64,000 bases of DNA, taken from positions 128,512,532 to 128,576,531 of the forward strand of contig NC_055996.1 in NCBI RefSeq assembly GCF_018446385.1. The letters are read 5' to 3'. The notes beneath the pieces were generated by a model, which did not search any database, was not told the DNA's origin, and saw only the letters and a list, made by a program, of their open reading frames with translations. Shown one piece after another: positions 43,625-55,269 of this stretch (its first letter is position 1; each line of letters opens with the position of its first letter). The DNA comes from Zingiber officinale. Its lineage: Eukaryota > Streptophyta > Magnoliopsida > Zingiberales > Zingiberaceae. Position numbers and translations under genes: made by a program.

Positions 43625-46600
43625 ATCTCCCACTTATACTAAAAGACTAAGATGTCATATCTGCTGCCATACATCTGAATCCCAACCCTTCAACATGTCC
43701 ATCAAAAGCTCTTGCCTTAAGGGTCTTAGTGAAAAGATCTATAGGTCATCATCTGATGCAATCTAGGCAGCAACAACTTCTCCTCATTTATACGATTTCT
43801 CGTATTGGGTGGTACTTGCGCTCTATTGTGTTTACTTACCTTATAGACTCATGGTTACTTCGAGTTTGCTACTGCACCACTATTATTACAATAAATTGTA
43901 ATAATCTTTGGACAAACCAGAAATCATATCTAAGTCTATCTTGAGGTTATTGAGTCATTCATCTTTTATGGCTACCTTAGAGGCTTGCCATATACTCAGC
44001 TTCTATGGTGGAGTCTAGAAAAACACCTATGCTTATCACTCTTCCATAGTTATGACTTTACCTCCTAAAGTAAACACAAAACCCCGAGGTTGACTTAATA
44101 TTGTCCCTATCCGATTGGAAGTCAAAATCCGTGCAACCCATAGGGACCAAATTAACTGCCTTGTAAGCTAGCATATAATCTCTAGTGCCTCTAAGGTACT
44201 TCAATATATGCTTTACTGCAGTCCAATGTCCTTGTCCAGGGTTACTTTGATATCTGCTAACTATGCCCTTGGCAAAACAGATTTTTGATCTCGTGCATAG
44301 CATACATTAGGCTTCCGACAGCCGAAGCATAAAGAACTGCCTTCATTTCCTCTATCTCCTTTGATGTCTTCGGAGACATCTCTTTAGATAAAACTACTCC
44401 AAGCCCAAAAGGTAAGAAACCTTTCTTGGAGTTCTGCATGCTTAAAATGAGCAAGGATTTTTTTGATATATGAAGCTTGGGATAAGTAAAAAATTCTTTT
44501 CTTGCGATCCCTTATTACTTTGATCCAAAGAATATATACATTCTCCCAAGTCCTTCATATCGAATTATTTGGACAACCATACCCTTACTTCTGACAACAC
44601 TTTGATATTGTTTCCAACTACCAAAAATGTTATCTACGTATAGTACAAGAAATACCACCACATCTCCATCACACTTTTTGTATACACAAGACTTATCCGG
44701 TTACTAAATAAATCCAAAGGTCTGGATTACTTTGATAAACCGGATGTTCCAAGACCTTGAAGCTTTACTTCAGTCTATAGACTGATTGAGCTTGCACATA
44801 AGATGCTCTTTGCCCTTTGCAATGAACCCTTCTGGTTGCTTTATATGGATGCTTTCTTCAAGACTTCCATAAAGGAATGTTGTCTTGATATCCACTTGCC
44901 AAATAGATAAAAGAATCCGGATAGACTTAAGCATAGCTACCAGTGAAAAAGTTTCCTTTTTCATTAAGCCTCGCTTTGAAAGTTTCCACCTTCCTGTCTA
45001 TCCATCTTTTCCTATTGTAGACATATTTTCACCCAATGGCTTTTACACCATCTGGTGGTTCTACAAGCTTCCAGATTTGATTAGAATACTTATATTCTAA
45101 TTCTGTATTCATTGCTCTTTGCCAAGATGCTGCATCTTTATTTTAGAGTGCTTCATCATATTTCCGGGATCAGACTCATGTTCATTTGGGATCAAGTCCA
45201 AAAACTTTCCCAAAATATGAATCCTTTTGGTTGTTTGACAACCCTCCCACTACGATGATGTACTGTCTATAATTGTGTATCAATTGTGATACGTGTTGCA
45301 GTTTCTTGTGATATTTCATCTTGTACAGTTGGTACTAGATTAGACATGTCCTTTATAATTTCTTTAAGAACAAATTTACTTATGGGCTTGTGGTTTATTA
45401 CATAGTCCTTTTCTAAAAATCGATCATTGATGCTAACAATAACCTTCTGATTTTTAAGACTATAAACCTACTTTCATTTCTCTAGGATAACTTACAAACA
45501 AGTGAATTCCTGTCCAACTTTTCATTGTCTCTCTTCAGCATATGTGTTGGACTACCCGAATCCGAATATGCTACAAAATAGGCTTATGCCTATTTAGCAA
45601 TTCTATATGAGTAGAGAGTTCTGACTTTGGAAGGTACTATGTTCACTTCTGTTTCCATAGTATATCCTTAAAATGAATTTGGTAATTTTCCAAATAACTC
45701 ATCATCAATCTACTTATTTCCATAAGAGTCCTATACCTTCCTTTTTCTACACCATTCTGTAGGGGTGTACCAGGTGCAGTTAGTTTGGATTGAATCCCTA
45801 CTTTTGATAAGTGACTCCTAAATTCTCCCAAGAGGTACTTGCCACTACGATCTCACCGTATTGTCTTGATACTTTTACTTTGACGTTTCTCCGCATCAGC
45901 CTTGTACTCTTTGAACTAATCAAAGTACTTAGTCTAGCGGCACATTAAGTAAATGTATTTGTATCTTGAATAGTTATCTATAAAATAGATGAAATATTCG
46001 ATACTACCTCTTGCCTGGATAGTCATAGGATCACACAAATCAGAATGAACCAATTCCAACATATCTTTGGCTCCATACCCCTTAGACTTAAAAGCTTCTT
46101 GGTTATTTTTCCTTCCAAATAAGACTCGCAGGTTGGAAAGATTTCCACTACTAATGAACCCAAAAGTTCATCAGCTACCAATGAATCCTACTTAAGTTAA
46201 TATAACCTAGTTTTAGATGCCAAAGATATAATTGGTTCATTTCCGAAGGTTGCTTTCTCTTAAAGTTAGAAGATGTGTTACTAATTTCCATTGTTGCATC
46301 GTGGGAGTTATTGGATTTATAAATTACCAACCAACGTACCAGAACAGATAACTTCCCTCTTTTTCTTAATAACAACTTTGTTATTAAAAGAGGCAGAATA
46401 TCAAGTTCTTTGAATAGTTTAGAAACTGAAAACTAGTTCTTTCTAAACTTGGTACGTAAAGACAATTACTCAAAATCCATGTTTTATTCTTATCAAAGGA
46501 TAAACATCTCCTACTGCAACAGCTGCTAATTTTACAGCAGTGCCCATGTGGACGGTGTTTTTATTTTCATTTAGTTGTCGGGTTTCCTGGAACCCTGCAA

Positions 46601-46872
46601 TGAATTGCGGACATGATTAATGGCATCTGTATCTACACTCCAGGTTCTGGTAGATAACACCACTAAACATGTTTCAACTAATAAATTAAATACACCTATA
46701 TTGTTCTTAGTTCTAAGAAGACAGTCAACCTTAATGTCCAAGTCCTATTTCCAATCATTACAATTGGGACTACTAAGTCTTTTCTATAGTATAACAACTA
46801 GGGGATTGACAAACATTTTAAATCCTAAGAATCACAAAAATATTTGGTCAAGATCAATTCTTTAAAATCCCC

Positions 46873-47265
46873 ATGAATTTTGTATGCCACGATAGTGTGG
46901 ACGTATACAAAATCAAAGAGGAGATTTTATCCATTAATTTTATAATCTCGTCAACTTTACTTTATGACGAATAAAATTAATAGTTGATCTGTCTTTGATC
47001 AAATATTTGGTCAAAACTTTTTGAATTTAAAATAACATTGATTCCTCAAACAATATTATTTAAATTCACCAACACCTCAAACACCGTGAATTTTGCATGC
47101 CACGATAGTGTGGACGTATACAAAATTTAAACATTTGTAAGAGGAAGGTTTTACCCATTAATTATCTTGTCAATAAATCTTTATGACAAAATAAAATTAC
47201 CTCAAACACCGTTGAATTTTGTATGCCACGATAGTATGGACGTATACAAAATCAAACATTTGTAA
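46873..47265. repeat. Three copies of a 39-bp motif in the C leader
   Basis: GAATTTTGTATGCCACGATAG-type sequence continuing to GTGGACGTATACAAAAT occurs at about 46874, 47088 and 47213. Each is followed by an imperfectly repeated stretch with GTAAGAGGA and TTATCTTGTCAA. TTTTGTAT and ATACAAAA ends make each motif a loose inverted repeat. Confidence 0.75.
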
Positions 47266-48277
47266 GAGGAGTTTTTAATTTTATTATCTTGTCAACCTAT
47301 TTATTTGACAAATTAATAGTTAGTTTTCTTCGGTCACACAAATAATAGCAGTGACTCCGATGGGGAGGATACTATTAGACGTGCCTAAGTGTATACCATT
47401 ACTTGACACTAAGTCCATTAATAAGATTGTGCCCCTTCCGATGGGGAAGATCACACGCTCTTAATTAACTTCCTATAGTCATCCAAAATGGAAGTTTAAT
47501 CTAGTGATCCGCAAACAAGCTCATCCGATATGGAGGAAGGCACTCAGAGCCAACGCGCAAGCTTGTTGCATCACTTATAAACCAGTAATGGAGACCGTAG
47601 AATTTATTTAAAAATAAATCTCTCTCCCACATAGTTATTTTAAGTGAGGAATTTTGACTATGCTAGTCTACTTAACATGCATACTAACAAGCACACACAG
47701 TCTCAGCATAAAAAGCAATAAACAGAAAAACTAATTTTCAACTATTATGGCTTTTATCTATTGTTGTCCTCCGTGTGTCGCCAATCCTAGCTGCTGCCAT
47801 CTTTGGCCACCGCCACCGGGTCTAGTTGTCGCATCCATCTTGCTCCTTGTTTGGCTTTGCCTCTGGTCCTCAAAAGGTTCCACGCCTTGTAAGATTCGAT
47901 CCGCGACATAAATAGAATTTTACATTTTCGATCCTATATTCCTCGAAGGAATGTACATGTAAACTAGATCGAACATAAAATAAAATTTACATCCATCGAT
48001 CCTATATTCCATAAAAGGAATGTACATGTAACTAGATCAAAAATAAAATCCTAATAAAATTAAATACAGCTCCTGCTGTATTTTATAATACAATCATGCA
48101 CACACAATAAAATGCCCTTGACATGTCCAAGGGTCCAATCACACACACAATATCTATAAGCCATAATAGTTGGATCCTGCATCCACAAACTTAGCACATC
48201 CTACTATTATCCTGCCTAAATTATGTATGACATGTGCATAATTAAACTAATACCAAATACACAGAGGCAAAACCCTA

Positions 48278-48289
48278 GCTCTGATACCA
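48278..48289 (-). other. Primer-binding site of C element
   Basis: TGGTATCAGAGC on the minus strand is two bases from the right LTR, complementary to initiator tRNA-Met. Confidence 0.9.
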
Positions 48290-48291
48290 AT

Positions 48292-50880
48292 TGTTGGTTG
48301 CTACTCGGAAAACCTAATGGTTCCATTGTACAAAATTTTTGTACAAAGGTCTGAACCTTTTCCTAGCTACCATGAGTTCTTTTAAATTAAACTCGGATCA
48401 CCTGCGGAACTTAACACGTTTGATCCTAAGTTTAATTTATTTGTTCTTTTAGGTTTAGACTCGGATCTCCTGCGGAACTTAACACGTTCGATCCAAATCA
48501 CCTAGGTTATTAATTTCATTAAATATTAGTTTCCAAAATTAGCTCCCAGTACTGACGTGGCGAGGCACATAGCCTTCTTAGATATGGGAACAACCACCAC
48601 CGACTAGACAAAGCCTTTTAAGGAAAGTTAATATTTAATTTCCTTAAATAACTTTAGGTCAACCGAAAAGAACAATCAAATCACAAGGAAAAGAAAAAAC
48701 AAAAGAACACAACATCGAAAACAAATTCGAAATACTAGAATCATGCCTCTTGTATTTGGTATTTTTACAAAGAAATAAAACTAGCATGATGCGGAAAAAC
48801 ATTACTAGTTATATCTTTCTTTTAAAGACAAAGACCTCTTGATCTTCTACCGTATTCCTCTTCTAACCTCGGACATTGTGTGGGCAATGATCTTCCGAGA
48901 CGAGAACCACCTAGCACCTTCTTCTTCTTCCTTCAAGTTTCGGCCAAGCAAAAACTTCCAAAGGATGAAGAACTTTTTCCACCAACCAAGCTCCAAGGGA
49001 TGCAAGCTTTCTCTCCTTCTTCTTCAAGCTAGAATCCGGCCACCAATTAAAACTCCAAGAGCATGAAGAGGTTCGGCCACAAGATGGAGAAGAAAGAAAG
49101 AGGAGGGGCCGGCCACACCCAAGGAGAAAAAGAGAGGAGAAAATAATAGAGTCGTTTTCCATGAAGGCACCTCTACCCCCTCTTTTATAATCCTTGGTCT
49201 TGGCAAATAAGGAAATTTAAATAAAAACTTCCTTAATTCTTTTGCCATGAAAAGGAAAATTTTTAATTAATTAAAATCAAAATTCTTTTCTCAATTTCAA
49301 TGGCCGACCACATTAATATCTCCAAGCAAATAAAATTTTAAACACAAATTAAAACTTCCTTATTTACTTCCGGAAATTTATAAAAATTTATCCAATAATT
49401 TTTATCCCTTCATGATTGATTAATAAAAAGGAAATTTTATAAATTAAAAACTTTCTTTTAAACATGTGGATAATTTCTAAAAAGGAAAGTTATCTCTAAA
49501 AATTAAAATCTCCTTTCAATCTACAAATAAGGAAAGATATTAAATCTTTTCTTAATCTTTTGTAGAAACTAATAAAAGAGAATTTTTAATTTTTAAACTT
49601 TCTTTTAAATCATGAACATGATTAAAAGGAAAGTTTTTACCAAAATTAAAATCAACCTTTTAATCTACAAATAAGGAAAGAGATTTAGCTCTTCTCTTAA
49701 TCTTTTGTAGAATCTTATAAAAGGAAAGATTTAAATTTTTTAAACTCTCTTTTAAATCATGTTATCCACATAAGAAAATTTTTTAAAATTAAATTCCTTT
49801 TTATTTTAATAGGGCCGGCCACCTAAGCTTGAGTTCAAGCTAGGGCTGGCCACATGAATTCACCCATGACCCAAACCATGGTCGGCCCTAGCTTGGTCTC
49901 CAAGCTAGCTTAACCGGCCCTTATAGGATGGATAAGAAGGTGGGTATAGGTGGGTATAGTACTCTATAATTAAGAGGCTACGATAGGGACTGAGAGGAGG
50001 AATTGGTTTTGGTCTCCCGATAAAATTAAGCATCCCATGTTCGCCCTGAACACACAACTTAATTTTATCAATAATAATTCATTCCACTAGAGAACTATTA
50101 TTGAACTACCGCACCAATCCCAAATTACATTTTTGGGCTCCTTCTTATTATAAGTGTGTTAGTCTCCCTGTGTTTAAGATGTCGAATGTCTACTAATTAA
50201 GTGAGTTACTGACAACTCATTTAATTAATATCTTAGTCCAAGAGTAGTACCACTCAACCTTATCGTCATGTCGGACTAAGTCCACCTGCAGGGTTTAACA
50301 TGACAATCCTTATGAGCTCCTCTTGGGGACATTCTCAACCTAGATTACTAGGACACAGTTTCCTTCTATAATCAACAACACACACTATAAGTGATATCAT
50401 TTCCCAACTTATCGGGCTTATTGATTTATCGAACTAAATCTCACCCATTGATAAATTAAAGAAATAAATATTAAATATATGTGCTTGTTATTATATTAGG
50501 ATTAAGAGCACACACTTCCATAATAATTGAGGTCTTTGTTCCTTTATAAAGTCACTATAAAAGAAACGACCTCTAATGGTCCTACTCAATACACTCTAAG
50601 TGTACTAGTGTAATTATATAGTTAAGATAAACTAATACCTAATTACACTACGACCTTCCAATGGTTTGTTCCTTTCCATCTTGGTCGTGAGTTACTGTTT
50701 ATAATTTATAAGGTACTGATAACATGATCCTCTGTGTGTGACACCACACACCATGTTATTTACAATATAAATTAATTGAACAACTACATTTATCATAAAT
50801 GTAGACATTTGACCAATGTGATTCTTATTTCTAGATAAATGTTTATACCAAAAGCTAGGCTTTTAGTATACATCCTAACA
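48292..50880 (-). repeat. C element right LTR (5' LTR)
   Basis: A 2589-bp uninterrupted LTR, TGTTGGTTGCTACTCGG to ACATCCTAACA. It shows the site into which copia-2 inserted in the partner (agaac at about 48903-48907). On its right it is followed by internal sequence, not by a TSD. Confidence 0.95.
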
Positions 50881-51004
50881 ATCTCCCACTTATACTAAAA
50901 GACTAAGATGCCATATCTGCTGCCATACATCTGAATCTCAACCCTTCAACATGCCCATCAAAAGCTCTTGCCTTAAGGGTCTTAGTGAAAAGATCTATAG
51001 GTCA
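50881..51004 (-). mobile_element. Second, truncated C internal region (tandem copy)
   Basis: 124 bp match 43625-43748 with few changes, starting at the polypurine-tract complement ATCTCCCACTTATAC. Homology stops after GGTCA and Tat sequence begins. The layout LTR-internal-LTR-internal suggests unequal recombination between neighbouring C copies followed by deletion. Confidence 0.85.
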
Positions 51005-51594
51005 CTCTTTGTGCCGAACAGACACTTGCCGGGATTCAGCTTTATCCTATAAGTCCTCAGTGTCCGACAAGTCTTGTTGATATCTACGTATAGGTCAGCA
51101 GCTCGGAGGGATTTAATTAGTATGTTGTCGATGTATACCTCCATATTACGATTGATCTACCGTCGGAACACTTTGTTCATCAGCCTCTGGTAGGTGGCTC
51201 CAGCATTCTTCAGTCCGAATGGCATGATGTTGTAGCAGTATGCCCCATCGATCGTGATGAAGCTGACCTTCTCCTGGTCCTCGCGGGCGAGCGGCACTTA
51301 GTGGTATCCTTAATACGCGTCAAGCATGCAGATCAGCTCACAGCTCGCCGTTGAGTCCACCATTTGGTCTATTTTGGGTAGCGGATAGAAATCCTTCGGG
51401 CATGCCTTGTTTAAATCACGAAAGTTGATGCAGACCTGCCATTTATTGCCCGACTTGGAGATCAGCACAATATTGGCTAGCCAGCTCGGGAATTGGACTT
51501 CCCTGATATGGCCGACCTCCAGTAGCTTTTCTATCTCCGCCCGGATGATCACGTTCTCCTCCGTGCTGAACTCCCTATTCCTTTGTTTAACCAA
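51005..51594 (-). pseudogene. Tat-2 reverse transcriptase fragment
   Basis: The frame at 51310-51594 has V-K-Q-R-N-R-E-F, P-S-W-L-A-N and C-I-N-F-R-D-L-N-K-A, ending at a stop after L-D-A-Y; related sequence continues to 51005 with broken frame. It retains the R-A-E-I-E-K-L-L segment that the younger Tat has lost, so it serves as reference for that deletion. Confidence 0.8.
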
Positions 51595-51981
51595 GCGAGC
51601 GTCCGATCGGACGTGAAGCTCGTGCTAAGCCACTCTCGGGGAGATGTCGGGCAGCTCATGTGTCGATCAGGCGAACACATCGTGATTTTGTTTGAGGCAG
51701 GCGATCAGCTCTGCCTTCTTCTCCTCCTCTAGGTCGGCGGCAACAAAGGTTGTGGCTTCCGACCGGCTTAGGTAGATCTGGACCTCCTCCTTTTCTTCAT
51801 ATACCAAAGTGGGAGGTTTCTCGGTGATAGTGTTTACCTCTAGCCGTGTAGTCTTCCAAGCGGCATTTGCCTCGGCCTTGACCATCTCCACACAGCAGCG
51901 TCGAGCAGCCAGTTGGTCACCTTTAACCTCGCCCACCTGATCGTCTACTGGGAACTTTATCTTCTGGCAGTAAGTTGACAC

Positions 51982-52005
51982 TGTTGGTTGCTATACACTC
52001 TAACA
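51982..52005 (-). mobile_element. 24-bp relic of a C-LTR with intact ends and TSD
   Basis: The first 12 bases TGTTGGTTGCTA equal the start of the C-LTR and the last 12, TACACTCTAACA, equal its end. Flanks are gacac on both sides (51977-51981, 52006-52010). The junction shares the two bases TA with both LTR sides. All of the roughly 2.6-kb interior is gone. It lies between protease and RT of Tat-2. Confidence 0.9.
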
Positions 52006-52094
52006 GACACCACCGCCTAGAACTCGTTGAGGGTCGGTCAGCCCAAGATGACGTTGTAGACCGACGGTGTGTCCACCACTATGATGTTGGTGGT

Positions 52095-52358
52095 TCAGGT
52101 CCTCCTCAATGGCTCTTCTCCCAGCGAGATAGCCAACCTTGCTTGGCCGACCGACAAAACTTCATTGTCTGTGAATCCGTAAAGCGGGGTTGCCATGGGC
52201 AGCAGCTCACTTCGATCAATCTGCAGTTGATCGAACGTCTTCTTGAAAATGATGTTCACCGAACTCCCCATGTCAACGAAGGTCCGATGAATGGTGTAGT
52301 TGGCGATCACCACTTGGATGATCAAAGCATCATCATAAGCGATCTCTACTCCCTCCAA
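52095..52358 (-). pseudogene. Tat-2 protease
   Basis: Homologous to the protease at 29200-29420. The catalytic D-T-G is changed to D-M-G (V-D-M-G-S-S), which should abolish activity. Confidence 0.8.
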
Positions 52359-52506
52359 GTCGCCAAGGCCGAAGCTGATTTGGGGGGCCTTCGGCCTTCT
52401 CCTTGCTGCATCCTACGACGTGGATCCCCAACCGTCGAGCGTATGACTTCCTGGCTCGGTTGGAGTCGCCGTCGGTCGGCCCTCCAGCAATCATGTCTAT
52501 CTCTCC

Positions 52507-53772
52507 TCAGGAAGCGTTGTTCATGTTTTCTTCTTCCCGAGCAGATGACCTATTTCGTTCGGCTGGAATCCTGGAGGGATCAGTGTCCTCCCTTCGTTGA
52601 TGGTGATGCTCAGGCTCCCGTCTTTCTTCCTCTCGCCGCCCGGTCGATCGATGCCTTTGTCGCCGATCGAGAGAGGGAGATCGACGGTAGTATCCTCTCA
52701 GGGTCGGTTGGCTGATGATTGGCGTCAGTCCGCGGTAATCCCGTGTATTGTAAGTCGTCGACTGGTGGAATGAACAAAATATAGGCATCCATACCTTGCC
52801 CTTTGATGCCTTAGGCCGACCAGACGCCACATGTGCCTTGATCTCCTGGTGCGGTCGTGCTCCTTCAACCCTCGGCCCCTTAGGTGGCTGATGGCTGCTT
52901 AACGGTCGGCGTTCGGTCGGTGTCGTATGCTCGGTCGGTGCCTCCTTTCTTCTAGCCACCTGAGCTTCTTCCACATTGATATACTCGTTGACCTTCTTGA
53001 GCATTTGGTCGAAGTCCCTGAGTGGCTTCCTGATGAGTGACCAGAAAAAATCTCCCTCGGTGAGCCCCTGGGTGAAGACGTTCATCATGGTCTCGAACGA
53101 GACCGAGGGGATGTCCATGACCACTTGATTGAAGTATTTAATGTGCGCTCGAAGTGCTTCCTTGGGCCCTTGCTTCAGGGCGAAGAGGCTGACACTCGTC
53201 TTCTAGTAGTGTCGGCTACTAGCTAAGTGGTGGTGGAAAGCGGCTTGGAAGTCTTTGAAGCTTCGTATCGAGCCATCCGACAGTCTTCTGAACCAGCGCT
53301 ACGCCAATCCGGAGAGAGTCGTGAGGAAGACACGGCACTTCACTCCGTCCGTGTATTGGTGCAGCGTTGCCTTGTTATCGAACCGATCCAGATGATCGTT
53401 TAGGTCGGTCGACTCGTTGTACGTCCCGATCACCAACAGGGTATAGTGTCGGAGCAGAGGGTCTTGTAAGATCTCCTCTGAGAACTGTCTGTTGATCTGT
53501 TCGGGAGACGTGGCGCTTCGGGACCTTTCCGTGCATCCGGAACAGGAGCATCGTCTAAAGATGATCCCCGCTCCTGATACGCTTGGGCTATCTCCGAGGG
53601 GGTCTGGAACAAGACTCGATGGAAGGGGATCGGTGTGAGCGACACTTCCTCCTAGATGTCGGTCGGCCTTCGATTCTGCCCCCATACGGAGAATTGCTCC
53701 GCTCGGTCTTCTTGCCCAGCTCACTTGTCGGTCGCTGATGTTGCAGGTTGTGGCGCTAGCCGATCGGCTAGC
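52507..53772 (-). pseudogene. Tat-2 gag, frameshifted
   Basis: Pieces at 53299-53724 (Y-N-E-S-T-D-L-N-D-H-L and F-L-T-T-L-S-G-L-A) and 52507-53124 (F-E-T-M-M-N-V-F-T-Q-G-L, C-S-F-H-Q...C-zinc-like) are in different frames with stops between. They align in order with the gag of the younger Tat. Confidence 0.78.
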
Positions 53773-53926
53773 GTCTGTCGTTGTTGTTGCTCGATCATTT
53801 TCACTGCTCGTGCTTGCACGAGCATCTCCAGCTCCTTCTGAGTGAGCGTCACGGTGGTTAGTCGTTCAACGTCCTCTATCTTCTCGGCTCGGATGTAGAC
53901 TACGTTCCTACAGACGGCGCCAAATA

Positions 53927-54345
53927 TGATCCTGTCCGAAAGTCGATGAGATGGATATTGGGGATGTGACACTCCTGTTTAGCTCTGGTGGAGTTCGCTC
54001 TGACCTACAACACAAACAGCGTCAGTGCCGAGCCAATGAAGGGGTCTCTCGGCGATGACCCTCTGACGCTCAAGTCAGTCTTCGGCGAAGCAAGAAGAAG
54101 AAGAAGCAACGAGAATTGTAGCGCAACAATAAATATCGCATGTAACGCATACCTCCGCCGATGCTTGGACCTCCTTTATATAGAGCTCATGTAGCGCACG
54201 TGTACGCTTCCCAAGGTGGACATGTATCTCAAAGCTTTCCCTGAAAAGACTTGTCAGTAAAATGTCTTTGACATAATACCTTAACGGGCCGAGCATATCT
54301 CTGAAGTGACAGTGGAAGTTTCCGCCGTACAATCTTTTGTCTGAC
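53927..54345 (-). repeat. Tat-2 5' LTR (right end approximate)
   Basis: Starts TGATCCTGTCCGAAAGTCG as the Tat LTR does, and has a minus-strand TATATAAAGGAGG near 54172-54184. The outer end and TSD could not be fixed. Confidence 0.65.
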
Positions 54346-54508
54346 CATGCCGCCTATTAGTAGCACTAAAACAAAAATAAATAAAAATATATATATATTC
54401 TGAGTCCATTCAGACGTCTGGATTGACTCCAGACGCCTTTAATTTAATCCAAGACACCTGAATTTAACGCAGACACCTAGGGCCCAAAACTTCGCGCAGC
54501 TCCTTTTT
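54346..54508. other. Spacer with AGACGCCT-type repeats
   Basis: AT-rich run TATATATATAT (54389-54400), then short variants of CAGACGTCTGGATT and CCAGACGCC. No gene seen. Confidence 0.5.
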
Positions 54509-54985
54509 TTATCTTTCAGATATTTCATAAAACGGATTCTTTATGGATCCCCAATGGCCAATCCTCACATGAATGACTAAGGATCCAATAAGTCCAACAT
54601 TGATTCCTTCGGACGTATCAATTGGACAAATACGTCCGTAGTGGCTAGGATGAATATCTCGTATCCGAAAGCTAGCAGTTTTACTCGTCAATCCTCCAGG
54701 ACCCAAATAACTCAATTTTCATCCATGAACAATTTGTGTCAATGGATTAGTTCGATCCAAAACTTGAGATAAAGGATGTAGGCCAAAAAACGATTCATAA
54801 GTGGTTGTTAATGAAGTTGAAGTTACCAAATTTTGAGGAGTCTATATCAATTTATGATGAATTGCTCCATATATTAGTTCCTCGAATTGCGTTTTCTAAA
54901 CGAACAAGAGCCCATCCAAATTGATCCTGTAACAAGTCCGCTATAGAACGAATACGTTTATTTTTCAAGTGAGAGTCCGCATCTG
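54509..54985 (-). pseudogene. rpoB: Nuclear plastid DNA: rpoB fragment
   Basis: Minus-strand translation at 54509-54715 is nearly the plastid RNA polymerase beta subunit: [21 protein letters not shown] and [12 protein letters not shown]. Continuing right, in other frames, are [15 protein letters not shown]-like and [17 protein letters not shown] sequences, the upstream part of the same protein in the right order. Indels and stops break the frame. It is a nuclear insertion of plastid DNA (NUPT), not a working gene. The original subunit works in the plastid-encoded polymerase. Confidence 0.9.
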
Positions 54986-55032
54986 AGTAATTTCGTAAAC
55001 TCTGATTCCTCTTTAGCACTGCAATTTGGTAA

Positions 55033-55090
55033 AAAAAAAAAATTCTTTAGCACAGGATGAGTTATAAAATTCTTTAGCACAGGATGAGTT
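55033..55090. repeat. Short direct duplication
   Basis: AAATTCTTTAGCACAGGATG-type sequence occurs twice (about 55039 and 55069), with period about 30, next to an A run. It lies at the end of the plastid-derived region. Confidence 0.85.
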
Positions 55091-55269
55091 AGATTTCTTC
55101 TCTCGAAATAATTTCCCATGCAATTTAAGCACGTAGAACAGGTAGTGAAGCAAAGCGAGTTTTGCTTCGGGCATTACATTATCAGCCTGAAAATTTCATA
55201 AAACTAAAACAAGCCACTAGCAGCTCACGCAAGAACATCGGACTATAATGTGGCTGGAAAACAAGAGCA

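Larger units (their letters stand above)
43625..48291 (-). pseudogene. C element internal region: decayed copia gag-pol
   Basis: Minus-strand fragments appear in the normal order: Y-L-W-H-L-K-L-G-Y (GAG-pre-integrase, about 46185-46230), a core-integrase piece with G-T-P-L-Q-N-G-V at 45643-45831, RT N-terminus with I-W-Q-V-D-I-K-T-T-F-L-Y-G-S-L-E-E-S at 44770-44964, then V-S-R-Y-Q-S-N-P-G-Q-G-H-W-T-A-V-K and T-S-G-F-C-V of RT/RNase H at 44058-44303. Pieces are in different frames with many stops. The gag region (46400-48200) is not recognisable as a frame. The style resembles the Tork/Angela group of copia. Confidence 0.75.
6498..50880 (-). mobile_element. C element: Ty1/copia retrotransposon hosting the nest
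   Basis: The element has a left LTR split into 6498-7113 and 41652-43624, an internal region 43625-48291 and a right LTR 48292-50880. Removing the nested insertion makes the left LTR 2589 bp, exactly the length of the right one. It reads on the minus strand: the primer-binding site abuts the right LTR and a purine-rich AAGTGGGAGATTG abuts the left LTR. The left flank is ctagt, but the right flank is a second, truncated copy of the internal region, so no TSD pair exists. The pol region is broken by stops and frameshifts, so the element is dead. Confidence 0.85.
51005..54345 (-). mobile_element. Older Tat element remnant (Tat-2), 5' part
   Basis: Minus-strand LTR (53927 to about 54345), PBS-like TTGGCGCC (53915-53923), gag (52507-53724), protease (52095-52358), linker (51667-51976) and RT (51005-51594) are in the correct order. 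RT stops at the left breakpoint; the rest of pol, integrase and the 3' LTR are missing. Proteins are clearly related to, but diverged from, the Tat at 8637-31548. Confidence 0.85.

Noticed and set aside
54509-54985. A working plastid contig rather than a nuclear insertion
   Set aside because: The frame is broken by indels and flanked by gypsy remnant and nuclear genes.
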